Part shown: positions 9,805 through 18,789 of the stretch, in pieces | Position numbering within the stretch: the first letter of the stretch is position 1 | Layout: each line of letters begins with the position of its first letter | Origin: Paralcaligenes sp. KSB-10 | GTDB taxonomy: Bacteria; Pseudomonadota; Gammaproteobacteria; Burkholderiales; Burkholderiaceae_B | NCBI RefSeq assembly: GCF_021266465.1 | Contig: NZ_CP089848.1 | Location: forward strand, 3,720,001-3,784,000 | Reading direction: 5' to 3' | DNA: 64,000 bases | Notes under the pieces: model-generated | Seen by the model: only the letters and a program-made list of their open reading frames with translations | Database searches by the model: none | What the model was told of the DNA's origin: nothing | Translations under genes and position numbers: made by a program

Positions 9805-9816
9805 TTGTATATACAA
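9805..9816. promoter_or_regulatory. Probable HutC operator upstream of the hutDIFG operon
   Basis: TTGTATATACAA is a perfect 12-bp palindrome 30 bp upstream of the hutD start codon. It is the only such site in this intergenic region and matches the half-sites of the hutC/hutU inverted repeat at 1310-1342. Both hut transcription units would then be controlled by the same urocanate-responsive repressor. Confidence 0.75.
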
Positions 9817-10025
9817 TTATTCATCAATTGATCCGGAATAGCAATCTGGCCTTGCCGCGATGGCAGCCCGGCAGGCGTTTCCGCACGATACGCCGATGTG
9901 CCAATTCACTGTTGCGGCGCGAGCCCGGCAATACGCTGAAATAAGTAAACTCTGGCAAGATCGCCCGATAAGGCGTTAAATTGGGTTTATGCCCTGAAAC
10001 AGGACGTGTAGACAAGGAGTCTGCC

Positions 10026-10145
10026 ATGACAAGCACCGATATTATTGTGGTATTGCTTCTAGGGGTAGGCGTAGCGTGCTCCCTGACATTATTATTTTGG
10101 CTGGTGCGTCTGATCAAGCGCGATCGGCGCGGCAACAGCCATTGA
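10026..10145 (+). CDS. Small single-pass membrane protein, 39 residues
   Basis: A short frame that is easily missed: ATG at 10026 follows AGGAG with a 6-nt spacer. The product is MTSTDIIVVLLLGVG, then ACSLTLLFWLV, then a positively charged tail RLIKRDRRGNSH. That gives one hydrophobic helix (about residues 5-27) and a basic C-terminus predicted to stay in the cytoplasm. I do not recognise the family. It sits alone between the hutD promoter and the dipeptidase gene, 114 bp before the latter and in the same direction. The strong ribosome binding site and transmembrane pattern support a real gene; expression is unproven. Confidence 0.6.
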   Translation: MTSTDIIVVLLLGVGVACSLTLLFWLVRLIKRDRRGNSH

Positions 10146-10259
10146 ACGGCTCGCCGGGCCACGCGCGCAGCCTGGCGGGCGCCTGACCCGGCTTTGAGTC
10201 GCACACGAATCACAGATGCTCGAACGCAACAGGCCTTCACCGACCATTCAGAAGAACCG

Positions 10260-10919
10260 ATGAAAGATAGCAATAATCTCGACCCCATGGCTACCCTCGC
10301 CGTCCAGATCAATTCCCTCGACAACCCCCTGACTGTCCACCTAAATGGATCACCCTCAATCGCCTCGGGTGAGTTGGTGGAAATCACTTCCGCAAACTAT
10401 CCCGTCGATATCGACCTGGTTTACGCGAGCGCCGACAATCTGGCGGGCCGGCCTGTTTACGCCGCGGCGCGCTGCGCGTTGCGCCCAGAGGCCGCCGCCT
10501 GTTTGCTGAAGGCCGCCGTAGCCGCGCAGCGTGCCGGCTATCGGATAAAGGTATTCGATGCCTATCGTCCGCCGCGCGCCCAGCGGATTTTCTGGGCGCT
10601 GTGTCCCGATCCGCGCTATATCGCCGATGCGAATCTGGGCTCGAACCATACTCGCGGCACCGCTGTCGATGCGACCTTGCTCGACGACAAAGGCGTGGCC
10701 CTGGACATGGGCACGGGCTTCGATGCCATGGAAGATCGTTCGCACCATGATCGCGACGATTTGCCTGTCGCCGTGCAACGCAACCGCAGCCTTTTGCTTG
10801 GAATCATGCTGCGTGCGGGGTTTCGTTCGATCAACACGGAATGGTGGCATTACGAGCTGCCGGACTCCAAGTCTTATGCTCTGCTGGATGATCCTATCGT
10901 CACGGCGGTAGACAAGTAG
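10260..10919 (+). CDS. ddpX: D-alanyl-D-alanine dipeptidase (DdpX/VanX family)
   Basis: A 219-residue zinc dipeptidase of the M15D family. The signature SNHTRGTAVDATL carries two zinc ligands (His and Asp), and EWWHYELPDS carries the catalytic Glu and third His ligand; RIKVFDAYRPPRAQ precedes them. DdpX frees D-alanine from D-Ala-D-Ala, in E. coli for use as a carbon and energy source. The start at 10260 is chosen over the open frame to 10194, though its ribosome binding site is weak (GAAGAA). The complete peptide ABC importer that follows mirrors the E. coli ddpXABCDF arrangement, which argues for nutrient salvage over vancomycin resistance. Confidence 0.9.
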   Translation: MKDSNNLDPMATLAVQINSLDNPLTVHLNGSPSIASGELVEITSANYPVDIDLVYASADNLAGRPVYAAARCALRPEAAACLLKAAVAAQRAGYRIKVFDAYRPPRAQRIFWALCPDPRYIADANLGSNHTRGTAVDATLLDDKGVALDMGTGFDAMEDRSHHDRDDLPVAVQRNRSLLLGIMLRAGFRSINTEWWHYELPDSKSYALLDDPIVTAVDK

Positions 10920-11075
10920 GCGGGCCGTTGTCGCCTGCATTCGGCAGGCCTGGCGACCTGCCGCTCGGCTTGAGCCGGCGGGAACGCCCATATATGCCTG
11001 GTTCAGGTGTATTGCCAGGTGTGGGTGACTCGTGTAAGTTGCGGGGGTGTTCATGGTTCTCACTGGAGATGTGTG

Positions 11076-12659
11076 ATGTTCAAGTCGGCTTTCCGTTTCG
11101 CCTGTTTGCCTCTGCTGCATCGACGCCCTTTGGTATTGCTTGCCGGCCTGGGCATGGTTGCCTTGATGTCGGCGGCGCAGGCCATGGCGCCCAAAGATAC
11201 GCTGATGATCGGCAAGTCGGCCGATCCGCAAACGCTGGATCCGGCGATCACGATCGACAATAACGACTGGACTGTTACCTACCCGGCATATCAGAAGTTG
11301 ATGCGCTACAAGCAAACCGCCGACGGCAAGGGCTCGACCGAGGTCGAAGGCGACCTGGCCGCAAGCTGGACCGTATCGCCCGACAACCTTACCTGGACGT
11401 TCAAGCTTCAGCCCAATCAGAAATTTGCCGATGGCGCGGCCGTCGATGCCCAGGCGGTGAAGTTTTCCTTTGATCGCCTGCTAAGGCTCAAGCAAGGGCC
11501 GTCCGAGGCTTTCCCGAAAGGGCTCGAAGTGACGGTCATCGATCCCATGACGGTGCAATTCCGGCTTAAAGCACCGTTCGCCCCATTTCTATACACGCTG
11601 GCCAATAACGGCGCAGCTATCATCAACCCCGACGCGGCCAAGCGCGACGGCGGTATCGACGCGTACCTGTCGCGCAATACCGCGGGGTCCGGTCCCTACC
11701 GCCTGGTGTCATGGCAGAAAGGCCAGGCCTTGACACTCGAACCCAATCCCCATTACGGCGGCACCAAGAAGCCGCACATGGCCAAGGTGGTCATCAAGAT
11801 CGTGCCTGAGGCAACATCGCGCCGCTTGCAGCTGCAGCATGGCGATCTGGATATTGCCGAGGAAATGCCGGTCGACCAAATAGTGGCCCTGAAGTCCACG
11901 CCCACCGTCAAGGTGGTGGAATATCCCTCCTTGCGCGTGACTTACCTGTATCTCAACAACAAGACAGGTCCGCTCAAGAATCCCGATCTGCGCCATGCCG
12001 TGGTCGATGCCATCGACTACACCGGCGTCATCGACGGCATTCTGCTCAAGCAGGCCAAACAAACTCGCGGCCCCATACCCGAGGGCATGTGGGGCTACGA
12101 TGCCAAGCTGCCCTTGCCCAGGCAGAATCTCGATGCGGCCAAGGCCGAACTCAAAAAATCCGGCGAAGCCAAGGCGACGCTGGTGCTCAAGTACTCCACC
12201 AAGGATCCCAACTGGGAGGCCATCGCGCTCACCACCCAGGCCAACCTGGCGGCCATCGGCATCAAGGTCAGGCTGGAAAAACTGGCCAACGCGACCTTGC
12301 GCGAACAACTGGGCAAGGGCGACTTCGATATTTCAGTCGGCAACTGGAGCCCCGACTTCGCCGATCCCTACATGTTCACCAGCTACTGGTTCGATTCCGA
12401 CAAGCAGGGGCTGGCCGGCAATCGTTCGTTCTACTCGAACCCCGAAGTGGACAAGTGGTTGCGCGAAGCCGCCACGCTTAGCGACCAGAACCAGCGCATC
12501 GCCTTGTACGACAAGGTGCAGCAGCAAGTCGTCAAAGATGCCGCCTACGTGTATCTGTACCAGAAGAATTACCAGGCCGCCATGCGCACCGATGTCAAGG
12601 GTTTCGTCTTCAACCCCATGCTCGAGCAGGTATTCAACGTAGCCGACATCACCAAGTAG
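11076..12659 (+). CDS. Peptide/nickel-type ABC transporter, periplasmic substrate-binding protein (SBP family 5)
   Basis: A 527-residue extracellular solute-binding protein. The N-terminus carries a long signal peptide (basic start, hydrophobic LLAGLGMVALMSAAQAMA). The mature part opens with TLMIGKSADPQTLDPA, as in DppA/OppA/DdpA proteins. ATG 11076 has GGAG 7 nt upstream. It is the first of five tightly spaced transporter genes behind the D-Ala-D-Ala dipeptidase. D-alanyl peptides are therefore a reasonable ligand guess, but the binding site cannot be read from sequence alone. Confidence 0.92.
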   Translation: MFKSAFRFACLPLLHRRPLVLLAGLGMVALMSAAQAMAPKDTLMIGKSADPQTLDPAITIDNNDWTVTYPAYQKLMRYKQTADGKGSTEVEGDLAASWTVSPDNLTWTFKLQPNQKFADGAAVDAQAVKFSFDRLLRLKQGPSEAFPKGLEVTVIDPMTVQFRLKAPFAPFLYTLANNGAAIINPDAAKRDGGIDAYLSRNTAGSGPYRLVSWQKGQALTLEPNPHYGGTKKPHMAKVVIKIVPEATSRRLQLQHGDLDIAEEMPVDQIVALKSTPTVKVVEYPSLRVTYLYLNNKTGPLKNPDLRHAVVDAIDYTGVIDGILLKQAKQTRGPIPEGMWGYDAKLPLPRQNLDAAKAELKKSGEAKATLVLKYSTKDPNWEAIALTTQANLAAIGIKVRLEKLANATLREQLGKGDFDISVGNWSPDFADPYMFTSYWFDSDKQGLAGNRSFYSNPEVDKWLREAATLSDQNQRIALYDKVQQQVVKDAAYVYLYQKNYQAAMRTDVKGFVFNPMLEQVFNVADITK

Positions 12660-12690
12660 GGACGGCCCCGCAATTTAATTGAGGTTCCGG

Positions 12691-13707
12691 ATGTCCTGGT
12701 TGCCGATCGTCAGAAAGCGGCTGTTCAGCCTGGTGCTGGTGGTGATAGGCGTTTCGCTGATCACATTCATTATTTCCCACCTGATTCCCGGCGATCCGGC
12801 ACGCCTTATCGCCGGCGACCGGGCGACCGACGAAATCGTTGCGCACATACGCCAGAAGCTCGGACTGGATCTGCCCCTGTACCTGCAATACTGGCACTAT
12901 GCGGTGGGCCTGGTGCACGGCGACCTCGGTACATCGATCCGCACCGGACGGCCAGTGCTCGAAGACATACGCGCCTTTTTTCCGGCTACGCTTGAGCTGG
13001 CGATCGTCGCCCTGTTCCTTGCAACTTTGCTGGGCATTCCGCTTGGCGTGATTTCCGCGGTGTATCGCAACAAGCCTGTCGATCAGTTCGTGCGCACGCT
13101 ATCGGTCACGGGTATTTCCACGCCGGCATTCTGGTTGGGGCTGGGCCTGATCGTCTTGTTTTATGGTCGCCTGGGCTGGCTGCCGGGCGGAGGAAGGCTG
13201 GACCAGGGCCTGGGCCCTCCCAGCGACATTACAGGCTTTTACCTGGTCGATTCCCTGCTGACCTGGAATATCCCGGTGTTCCTGAATACGCTCAAGCATC
13301 TGATCCTGCCGGCGTTTACCTTGGGGTTTGTGCATCTGGGCATAGTCTCGCGGCAAATCCGCTCCGCCATGCTCGAGCAGATGGGCGAAGACTACGTGCG
13401 TACGGCGCGCGCCTTCGGGCTATCGCGCTGGACGGTCATCGTGCGCCATGCCTTGCCCAATGCGCTGATGCCATCTATTACCGTGCTGGGCCTGGCGATG
13501 GGCGACTTGCTGTACGGAGCGGTGCTGACGGAAACCGTGTTTGGCTGGCCCGGCATGGGGGCCTACGTAGTCGAATCGATTCAGGCCCTGGATTTCCCGG
13601 CGGTCATGGGTTTCGCGGTGGTGGTGTCGTTTGCCTATGTGTTACTTAATCTGCTGGTCGATCTGCTGTATCGCTGGATCGACCCGCGTATTACAGGGGT
13701 GAATTGA
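12691..13707 (+). CDS. Peptide-type ABC transporter permease (DppB-like)
   Basis: A 338-residue inner-membrane permease with six predicted helices, starting IVRKRLFSLVLVVIGVSLITF. The usual DppB landmarks are present: a large periplasmic segment after helix 1 and the EAA-type loop (EDYVRTARAFGLSRWTVIVRH) that contacts the ATPase. ATG 12691 is preferred over an in-frame TTG 12 nt earlier because GAGG sits 6 nt upstream. It ends directly against the next permease gene. Confidence 0.93.
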   Translation: MSWLPIVRKRLFSLVLVVIGVSLITFIISHLIPGDPARLIAGDRATDEIVAHIRQKLGLDLPLYLQYWHYAVGLVHGDLGTSIRTGRPVLEDIRAFFPATLELAIVALFLATLLGIPLGVISAVYRNKPVDQFVRTLSVTGISTPAFWLGLGLIVLFYGRLGWLPGGGRLDQGLGPPSDITGFYLVDSLLTWNIPVFLNTLKHLILPAFTLGFVHLGIVSRQIRSAMLEQMGEDYVRTARAFGLSRWTVIVRHALPNALMPSITVLGLAMGDLLYGAVLTETVFGWPGMGAYVVESIQALDFPAVMGFAVVVSFAYVLLNLLVDLLYRWIDPRITGVN

Positions 13708-14589
13708 ATGGCCGGCGTGCCCGCGGCGCATCCGCGAAAACCATGGCGTGAGTCCTCGTCCTACATGGCCTATCAGCTTGGCAAGAGCCCCCTGACGATG
13801 TTCGGGCTGGGCCTGATTGTGCTGATGTGCCTGGCCGCGCTTTGCGCGCCCTGGATTGCGCCGTACAACCCCGACAGCATCAACCTGATCCATCGCCTGG
13901 CCGCGCCATCGGCCGCGCATTGGTTCGGTACCGACGAAGTGGGGCGCGACCTGTTCAGCCGCGTGCTGTATGGTGGCCGGCAATCGATAGGCGTGGGCCT
14001 GTTCGTGGCCTTTGCGTCCAGCTTTGCGGGATCCATTCTCGGCTGCTTTTCGGGTGTGCTGGGCGGCCGCATAGACAGCCTGATCATGCGCATCATGGAT
14101 GTCGTGCTGTCGGTGCCTTCGCTGGTGCTGACCATGGCCCTGGCGGCGGCGCTCGGCCCCAGCCTGTTCAACGCCATGCTGGCCATTACCATTGTCCGGA
14201 TTCCCTTTTATGTGCGCCTTGCGCGCGGGCAAACCCTCAGCGTTCGCGAAATGGCGTATGTCAAGGCGGCGCGCACTTTCGGCGCCACGCGCCGGCATCT
14301 CGTGTTCTGGCACATTATCCGCAATACCCTGTCGCCCATTATTGTGCAGGCCACGCTGGACATAGGCAGCGCCATACTCATGGCGGCGGCATTGGGTTTT
14401 ATCGGCCTGGGCGCGCAGCAGCCCACTGCCGAATGGGGCGCCATGGTGGCGACCGGGCGCAATTATTTCCTGGACCAGTGGTGGTATGCCGTCTTTCCGG
14501 GCTTTGCCATTCTGATCACGGCGACAGGCTTCAATTTGCTGGGCGATGGCGTGCGCGACATGCTCGACCCAAGACAGAAGGTGAAATAG
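13708..14589 (+). CDS. Peptide-type ABC transporter permease (DppC-like)
   Basis: A 293-residue partner permease. It has the conserved AAPSAAHWFGTDEVGRDLFS region typical of DppC, an EAA loop (MAYVKAARTFGATRRHLVF), and the C-terminal motif NLLGDGVRDMLDPR. The ATG follows the upstream stop codon without a gap, and the TAG stop overlaps the GTG of the ATPase gene by one base, so translation is coupled through the operon. Confidence 0.93.
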   Translation: MAGVPAAHPRKPWRESSSYMAYQLGKSPLTMFGLGLIVLMCLAALCAPWIAPYNPDSINLIHRLAAPSAAHWFGTDEVGRDLFSRVLYGGRQSIGVGLFVAFASSFAGSILGCFSGVLGGRIDSLIMRIMDVVLSVPSLVLTMALAAALGPSLFNAMLAITIVRIPFYVRLARGQTLSVREMAYVKAARTFGATRRHLVFWHIIRNTLSPIIVQATLDIGSAILMAAALGFIGLGAQQPTAEWGAMVATGRNYFLDQWWYAVFPGFAILITATGFNLLGDGVRDMLDPRQKVK

Positions 14590-15581
14590 TGGCGCAGCCA
14601 GGCGATCCCGTCCTCGATATTCGCGATCTTGCGCTGGAGTTTCCTGTGTATAAAGGGGCGGTCAAGGCGCTCAATGGCGTTTCGCTGAAAGTAGGGCCCG
14701 GCGAGGTGGTGGGCGTGGTCGGTGAGTCCGGCTCGGGCAAATCGGTGACGGCCATGGCGGCCTTGAAATTGCTTCCGCGCGATGGCTTTGTGATAACCGG
14801 GGGCTCGCTGAACCTGCTGGGCCACGATATCCTGAACGCCTCCGAGGCCGAGATGCTGCGGGTGCGCGGCTGTGAAGCGGCCATGATTTTTCAGGAACCG
14901 ATGACAGCACTCAATCCCACCAAAAAAGTGGGTGATCAGATTACCGGGGTAATTCGGCGTCATCGGGCCTTGTCCAAAACACAGGCCGCGCAGAAAGCCG
15001 TCAAATTGCTGCGCGCCATGTACATTGCCGACCCCGAGCAGATTCTGCACAGCTACCCCTTCGAACTCTCGGGAGGCATGCGTCAGCGCGTCATGATCGC
15101 CCTGGCGTTTTCCTGCGATCCCCAACTGCTGATTGCCGATGAGCCCACTACGGCGCTCGACGTCACGGTACAGCGCCAGGTCTTGCTGCTGCTGCGCGAA
15201 CAGGCGCGCGAGCGCGGCACAGCCATTTTGTTCATCACACACGATATGGCGGTCGTGTCGCAGTTCTGCGACCGAGTGTATGTCATGTATGCCGGATCGG
15301 TGGTCGAGCAGGGCCTTACCGCCCAGGTCATGGAGCGGCCCGCCCATCCCTATACCCGGGGCCTGCTCGGAGGTTTGCCGGAAAATGCAAAACCCGGTTC
15401 AGCCCTGCCGGCGATACCGGGCCAGGTGCCTAACCTGGCCGACCTGCCCGACGGCTGCGCGTTTCGGCCGCGCTGCGAGCGTGCCGACGAGGCCTGCCTG
15501 ATCAAACCGGCGTTGCGGAGCTTGCCCGACGGCCGCGGCCAGGCGGCGTGCTGGCACGTTTTGCACGGAGGCAGGCAATGA
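14589..15581 (+). CDS. Peptide-type ABC transporter ATP-binding protein (DppD-like)
   Basis: A 330-residue ATPase with Walker A GESGSGKS, Q-loop MIFQEPMTALNPT, signature LSGGMRQRVMIALA, Walker B LLIADEPTTALD and the oligopeptide/dipeptide C-terminal extension with Cys residues (CAFRPRCERADEAC). It starts at a GTG that overlaps the preceding stop by one base, with AAGG upstream. The same frame is open far upstream across the permease gene, but that part is a shadow. It overlaps the next ATPase gene by 4 nt. Confidence 0.93.
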   Translation: MAQPGDPVLDIRDLALEFPVYKGAVKALNGVSLKVGPGEVVGVVGESGSGKSVTAMAALKLLPRDGFVITGGSLNLLGHDILNASEAEMLRVRGCEAAMIFQEPMTALNPTKKVGDQITGVIRRHRALSKTQAAQKAVKLLRAMYIADPEQILHSYPFELSGGMRQRVMIALAFSCDPQLLIADEPTTALDVTVQRQVLLLLREQARERGTAILFITHDMAVVSQFCDRVYVMYAGSVVEQGLTAQVMERPAHPYTRGLLGGLPENAKPGSALPAIPGQVPNLADLPDGCAFRPRCERADEACLIKPALRSLPDGRGQAACWHVLHGGRQ

Positions 15582-16630
15582 CGATTAACGCCGCGCCGCG
15601 CCATATTCCCGTGCTGACGCTGGACAAGGTCGAATTGCGGTTTCCCGTAGCCACGAATTGGCTGGGGCATCCCAAGTCGTATGCGCACGCCATCAATGGT
15701 ATATCGCTGGCGGTGCATGCCGGCGAAACCCTGGGCATCGTCGGGGAGTCCGGTTGCGGCAAAAGCACCCTGGCGCAACTGCTTATGGGCCTGTTGACAC
15801 CCACGCAAGGCACGGTGCGCTGGGAAGCCCCGGAGGCCGGCAAGCCCGCGGCGAATGTGCAAATCGTGTTTCAAGATCCGCAATCGTCGCTGGATCCGCG
15901 CCTGCCCGTCTGGAAGATCATTATGGAACCCGTATATGTGCGCGGCGGGGTCAAGCTGCACGAGTTGCGCCGCCGCGCCGCCCAGGTGGCGCAGCAGGTG
16001 GGCTTGCGCGACGAGCAGCTGGATCGTTTTCCGCACGAGTTTTCGGGCGGCCAGCGGCAACGCATCGCGATTGCGCGTGCCTTGTCATCCAGTCCCGATG
16101 TCATCGTGCTCGATGAGCCCACCTCGGCGCTCGATATATCGGTACAGGCTCAGATACTCAATCTGCTGCAAGACCTGCAGCGGCGGTACCAGCTGACCTA
16201 TGTGCTGATTTCTCACAATGTATCGGTCGTACGCCACTTGTGCGATCGGGTCGCGGTCATGTATCTGGGGCAGATCGTCGAGCTGGGGGATACGTTGGAA
16301 GTATTGAACCAGCCCCGGCATCCCTATACGCAACTATTGCTCGACTCGGTGCCCAGGCTGGGCGAGCCCTTTGTCGATGGCAGTCCGGCGGTCAATACCG
16401 AGCTGCCCGGCAACCGGCGCTTGCCCACGGGCTGTTTCTTTGCCGATCGCTGTTCCAGGGTAATCGCGGGCTGTGAGTTGCCGCAGTTGCTGCGGCCTGT
16501 AGTCCAGGACTCGGGGCAGAGCCTGGATGGGCGTATTGCGGCAATGAGAACATCGGCCTCGATAAAGACAGCGGCCGACGCGGCCTTATGGCCTGCCCTG
16601 CGATCATGCCGTTGCCATAGGGTGTGTTGA
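15578..16630 (+). CDS. Peptide-type ABC transporter ATP-binding protein (DppF-like)
   Basis: A second ATPase of 350 residues, last gene of the importer. It shows Walker A GESGCGKSTLAQL, VFQDPQSSLDPR, signature FSGGQRQRIAIARAL, Walker B VIVLDEPTSALD and the family tail LPTGCFFADRCSRVIAGC. ATG 15578 forms an ATGA overlap with the previous stop and has GGAGG upstream. A pair of different ATPases with two permeases is the normal Dpp/Opp/Ddp layout. It converges on the minus-strand dehydrogenase operon with a 43-bp gap. Confidence 0.93.
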   Translation: MTINAAPRHIPVLTLDKVELRFPVATNWLGHPKSYAHAINGISLAVHAGETLGIVGESGCGKSTLAQLLMGLLTPTQGTVRWEAPEAGKPAANVQIVFQDPQSSLDPRLPVWKIIMEPVYVRGGVKLHELRRRAAQVAQQVGLRDEQLDRFPHEFSGGQRQRIAIARALSSSPDVIVLDEPTSALDISVQAQILNLLQDLQRRYQLTYVLISHNVSVVRHLCDRVAVMYLGQIVELGDTLEVLNQPRHPYTQLLLDSVPRLGEPFVDGSPAVNTELPGNRRLPTGCFFADRCSRVIAGCELPQLLRPVVQDSGQSLDGRIAAMRTSASIKTAADAALWPALRSCRCHRVC

Positions 16631-16673
16631 TTCTATGCTTCTGGGGGCCGGTTCTGCCCGGTTTTTCGCGATA

Positions 16674-17663
16674 TCAAATTTTCTGTAGACGGAGCAGGCG
16701 AGCGCGAATATGCGATTCCGCGTCGGAGTTTACAAGGTGACGGGGCAGGGCTCCATTGAGTAAAGAAAAAGCTTGTTGAGCGGCGAGTTCGCTCATGCGT
16801 TGCATGCTTTGTTGCGTGATACCGGCAAGATGGGTGGATAGGATAAGATTCGGTATCGCAAGCAGCGGCGAATCGGCTGGCAGTGGCTGTTCTGTGAATA
16901 CATCCAGAGCTGCTCCCGCCAGCCGTTTATTGATTAAGGTATCTGCCAGCGCCTGTTCGTCTATCACTGCTCCTCGGGCGACATTGACAAGATAAGCACC
17001 GGGCTTCATTGATGCCAGCCGTTCTGCATTGACCAATCCGCGCGTATGTTCGTTCAGAGGGCAGGTCAATACAAGGAAATCTGATTCTTTAAACAATATA
17101 TCCAGGGATGCCTTTTCAATGAAATCGGGCATATGCTGAGGGTTTCTGCGATAGCCAATACCTCTCATTTTCAGTCCATAATGGCATATGCGCGCCACCT
17201 CGCAACCGACCGCTCCGGCGCCGACAATGCCCACTGTTCGACCTGTCAGCTCAGTAGCGCTATCAGATAGTTGACGTGCCGAATTCCAGCCATCAGATCG
17301 CAGCTTTCTTTCGACGATATGCAATTGGCGCGCAAGTGCGATCATCTGCCCCACAACATATTCGGCTACCGACAAGGCATTTACGCCTGGTGTATTGGCC
17401 ACAGCTATGCCGAGCTTGGATGCCTCTTCTACAGGGATCATGTCCAGCCCGGCCCCATGCCTTATCGCGCCACGCAGCCGCTTTGTGCCTTCGAAAATAT
17501 CTGTCGGCAATGCTGCCCGTACGATAATTACATCGGCGTCCCGCGATAATTCTCGCAGAGTGGGAAATGTAGTGTCGGAGGCGAGTCTGACATCCGCCTG
17601 TGAACTCAGCAATGCCATGCTGGCGGGATGAATGGGATTGGTCAGGAGAACGATAGGACGCAT
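16674..17663 (-). CDS. D-isomer 2-hydroxyacid dehydrogenase family protein (PGDH-like)
   Basis: A 329-residue NAD-dependent dehydrogenase. It has an N-terminal flavodoxin-like catalytic half, a Rossmann core with GIVGAGAVGCEVARIC, the substrate-binding Arg in NVARGAVIDEQAL, and the catalytic His in STHLAGITQQS. SerA-type family members oxidise 2-hydroxyacids or reduce 2-ketoacids; the substrate is not identifiable here. It is the last gene of a five-gene minus-strand unit (22224 to 16674) with spacings of 22-59 bp. Confidence 0.85.
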   Translation of the reverse strand: MRPIVLLTNPIHPASMALLSSQADVRLASDTTFPTLRELSRDADVIIVRAALPTDIFEGTKRLRGAIRHGAGLDMIPVEEASKLGIAVANTPGVNALSVAEYVVGQMIALARQLHIVERKLRSDGWNSARQLSDSATELTGRTVGIVGAGAVGCEVARICHYGLKMRGIGYRRNPQHMPDFIEKASLDILFKESDFLVLTCPLNEHTRGLVNAERLASMKPGAYLVNVARGAVIDEQALADTLINKRLAGAALDVFTEQPLPADSPLLAIPNLILSTHLAGITQQSMQRMSELAAQQAFSLLNGALPRHLVNSDAESHIRARLLRLQKI

Positions 17664-17685
17664 AAGGTGAGATGTTTGGAAGTGG

Positions 17686-18765
17686 TCAGGCTACGGCCGC
17701 AATCTTAGCGATTGCCTTGCCGAGATCCGATGTCTTTGCGCGGCCACCCAAATCGGGTGTGCGAGGATTGTCAGCTTCGCTCAGTACGAGTTCGATAGCA
17801 CGCATGATGGCCTTCGCCGCTTCGGTTTCGCCAAGATGCTCCAGCATCATGGCGGCCGACCAGATCTGGCCGACGGGATTAGCGATTTCCTGGCCCGCGA
17901 TATCGGGTGCGGAGCCGTGTACGGGCTCGAACATGGAGGGGTGTATCCGTTCGGGATTGATATTTGCGCTGGGAGCCACAGCTATGGTACCTGTGATGCC
18001 CGGACCCAGGTCAGATAGGATATCGCCAAATAAATTGGAGCCTACCACTACATCGAAGCGTTCGGGGGACATGACGAAGCGAGCGGCTAAAATATCGATG
18101 TGGTATTGATCGGCACGAACATTTGGATGATTCGCAGCCATTGCAGCGAAGCGCTCATCCCAGAATGGCATGGAATGGTAGATGCCATTGGATTTTGTGG
18201 CCGAGCTTACATGCGGCCGCCCCAGTGTCTGGGCCAGATTGAAGGCATAGCGAAGAATCCGATCGGTTCCGCGCCGGGTAAACACCGCTTCTTGCGTCAC
18301 AAACTCATGTTCGGTACCTGCAAACATGCGTCCTCCCAATTGCGAATATTCGCCTTCCGTATTCTCGCGCACTATCCAAAAATCGATGTCGCCAGGGTTT
18401 TTGTTTGCTAAAGGGCACGGGATGCCTGGTAATAGCCTTACCGGTCGCAAATTGACATACTGGTCGAACTCCCGCCGTATCGGGATCAGCAGATTCCAAA
18501 GCGAGATATGATCCGGAACCCCCGGAAAGCCTACTGCGCCAAGCAGAATCGCGTCGTTGTCGCTTAGCCGGGCGATGCCGTCGTCCGGCATCATCTTGCC
18601 CATTGTTTTGTAGCGCTCGCAGTTCCAATCGTAATGAGTATATTTGAGCTTGAAGTCGAAACGTGCGCTTATGGCATCCAGCACTCGCAGGCCTTCAGGC
18701 ATGACTTCATTGCCGATCCCATCGCCCGGAATGACAGCGATCGAGTAGGTTCTGTTGATAATCAC
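17686..18765 (-). CDS. Tartrate/D-malate dehydrogenase family protein (isocitrate/isopropylmalate DH superfamily)
   Basis: A 359-residue decarboxylating dehydrogenase. IAVIPGDGIGNEVMPEGLRVL is the N-terminal nucleotide region. PCPLANKNPGDIDFWIVREN is characteristic of the TtuC/DmlA (tartrate dehydrogenase/decarboxylase, D-malate dehydrogenase) branch and differs from LeuB. VGSNLFGDILSDLG supplies the metal-binding Asps, and EPVHGSAPDIAGQ is also present. Such enzymes oxidise L-/meso-tartrate or D-malate with NAD+ and Mn2+. The co-transcribed hydroxyacid dehydrogenases suggest that this operon degrades a hydroxylated diacid. Confidence 0.88.
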   Translation of the reverse strand: MIINRTYSIAVIPGDGIGNEVMPEGLRVLDAISARFDFKLKYTHYDWNCERYKTMGKMMPDDGIARLSDNDAILLGAVGFPGVPDHISLWNLLIPIRREFDQYVNLRPVRLLPGIPCPLANKNPGDIDFWIVRENTEGEYSQLGGRMFAGTEHEFVTQEAVFTRRGTDRILRYAFNLAQTLGRPHVSSATKSNGIYHSMPFWDERFAAMAANHPNVRADQYHIDILAARFVMSPERFDVVVGSNLFGDILSDLGPGITGTIAVAPSANINPERIHPSMFEPVHGSAPDIAGQEIANPVGQIWSAAMMLEHLGETEAAKAIMRAIELVLSEADNPRTPDLGGRAKTSDLGKAIAKIAAVA

Positions 18766-18789
18766 AATATTTTCTCGAATGTAGGAATA

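Noticed and set aside
10940-10970. CGGCAGG/CCTGCCG hairpin between the dipeptidase gene and the importer
   Set aside because: A short stem with no T-tract; the intergenic region is only 156 bp and the genes probably form one unit.
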